Below are positions 4,875-5,504 of a stretch of 5,504 nt of DNA, piece by piece (the stretch's first letter is position 1; each line of letters opens with the position of its first letter). The notes beneath the pieces were generated by a model. The model was not told the origin of the DNA, made no database searches, and worked only from the letters and a program-made list of their open reading frames with translations. This stretch comes from Planctomycetaceae bacterium (GTDB lineage Bacteria; Planctomycetota; Planctomycetia; Pirellulales; Pirellulaceae). The stretch is from positions 1 through 5,504 of the forward strand of contig REEF01000915.1 in NCBI GenBank assembly GCA_007695205.1, written 5' to 3'. A program made the position numbers and the translations under genes.

Positions 4875-5504
4875 TCATGGGAAGATCGTGATCCAATCGT
4901 TTTTGATGCTGACAATGGTCCAGCCGCGTAGGGGTGCTTCGTCGAGGCCTTTGGCGAGGGTGCCGATTTTGCTTTCGCGGTCGTAGGCCCATTCGCGCTC
5001 GGCGTCGTCATGGTGGACGAACATGGCAAAGCGCGGGCCTGCGCCGGCGGTCGTCCACTCGAGCATCTCAAAGTCCCCGTCGGAATTGCCGGCTGCGAAA
5101 ATGGGGCGTCGCCCGATGTGGTTCTGGATGCTGACAGGCTTGCCGACATTGTCGTTGAAGTGGGTCAGAGTGGGCTGCTTGACGATGACTGGCTTGCCGT
5201 CGCGGTATTCGTATTTGAGTCTGCCGCTGCTGCCGACCACTTGTTCGGGCGGGATGCCATAGACATCTTCCGCCCACGGGCGCATGAACTCGACGCCGCC
5301 GCCGGAGACAATGAAGGTTTTGAAGCCGTTGGCGCGGAGATAGTCGAGCAGCTCCAGCATCGGCTGATAGGCCATTTCGGTGAAGAGTTTGCCGGTGGTC
5401 GGATGCTTCGCGGTGGTGATCCAGTCTTTCACGATTTGCTCGAACTCCTCAGTGGTCATGCCCGAGTGCGCGGCCTTCGCCAATTCAAGCAGCGCATTCT
5501 CGCC
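4875..5504 (-). CDS. HAD-superfamily phosphatase, 5'-partial
   Basis: The frame is open to the right edge, so the N-terminus lies outside the window; 209 codons are visible. It is a HAD-type hydrolase of the phosphoserine phosphatase-like group. Visible parts are a cap-like helical segment (GMTTEEFEQIVKDWI), the hinge helix PMLELLDYLRANG (48-60), motif II strand FIVSGGG (Ser67), a likely motif III Lys in VGKPVSIQ (near 122), and the motif IV Mg-binding loop AAGNSDGDFEML (about 137-148). The nucleophile motif DxDxT should be in the missing part. A long beta-rich insertion with HFNDN and the ending IKNDWITIFP are characteristic of one HAD subgroup. No signal peptide can be judged. The first internal candidates, TTG 5483 and ATG 5459, are not the true start. 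The substrate is unknown. The gene is separated from the envelope unit by 130 bases. Confidence 0.85.
   Translation of the reverse strand, partial: GENALLELAKAAHSGMTTEEFEQIVKDWITTAKHPTTGKLFTEMAYQPMLELLDYLRANGFKTFIVSGGGVEFMRPWAEDVYGIPPEQVVGSSGRLKYEYRDGKPVIVKQPTLTHFNDNVGKPVSIQNHIGRRPIFAAGNSDGDFEMLEWTTAGAGPRFAMFVHHDDAEREWAYDRESKIGTLAKGLDEAPLRGWTIVSIKNDWITIFP

Noticed and set aside
4872..4894. GGATCA...TGATCC hairpin across the phosphatase stop codon
   Set aside because: Six-base stem with an 11-base loop and no T run; too weak for an intrinsic terminator.

Overview
The window is GC-rich, and every gene I can support lies on the minus strand, so transcription runs from right to left. It suggests a Gram-negative bacterium, probably a proteobacterium. 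Two products look like outer-membrane beta-barrels, there are several Sec-type signal peptides, and one protein has a lipobox. I cannot name a genus from the sequence alone. No tRNA, rRNA, CRISPR array, insertion sequence or convincing rho-independent terminator was found.

Layout in transcription order (right to left): (1) a HAD-superfamily phosphatase with its N-terminus off the right edge (4875-5504); (2) a 34-codon ORF resembling a signal peptide cut short (4749-4853); (3) a cytosolic SpoIIAA-like protein (4379-4744); (4) a 7-codon mini-ORF overlapping the next start (4326-4349); (5) an exported transporter-like beta-barrel of the MetA/phenol-degradation type (3496-4329); (6) a remnant of a second DUF2092 gene (3373-3492); (7) an intact DUF2092 periplasmic protein (2541-3326); (8) a 69-residue secreted protein ending in a Cys pair (2329-2538); (9) the C-terminal remnant of a DUF1254/DUF1214 gene (2144-2326); (10) an outer-membrane beta-barrel ending in Trp (1320-2147); (11) a C-terminal remnant resembling a PliI-type lysozyme inhibitor (1026-1319); (12) a lipoprotein alpha/beta hydrolase (92-1009). 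The last 91 bases hold only an unassigned open frame.

Genes 3 to 10 are tightly spaced, with gaps of 2 to about 170 bases and several ATGA-type overlaps, and have good Shine-Dalgarno sites. They look like one transcription unit for cell-envelope proteins. All the intact products from 5 to 10 carry export signals, so they probably act together in the periplasm and outer membrane. The substrate or stress they serve cannot be read from this sequence.

The most unusual aspect is the decay. Three short stretches between intact genes keep recognisable C-terminal parts of known families without their N-termini, and a fourth looks like an orphan N-terminus. The locus therefore seems to be the reduced form of a larger envelope gene cluster.
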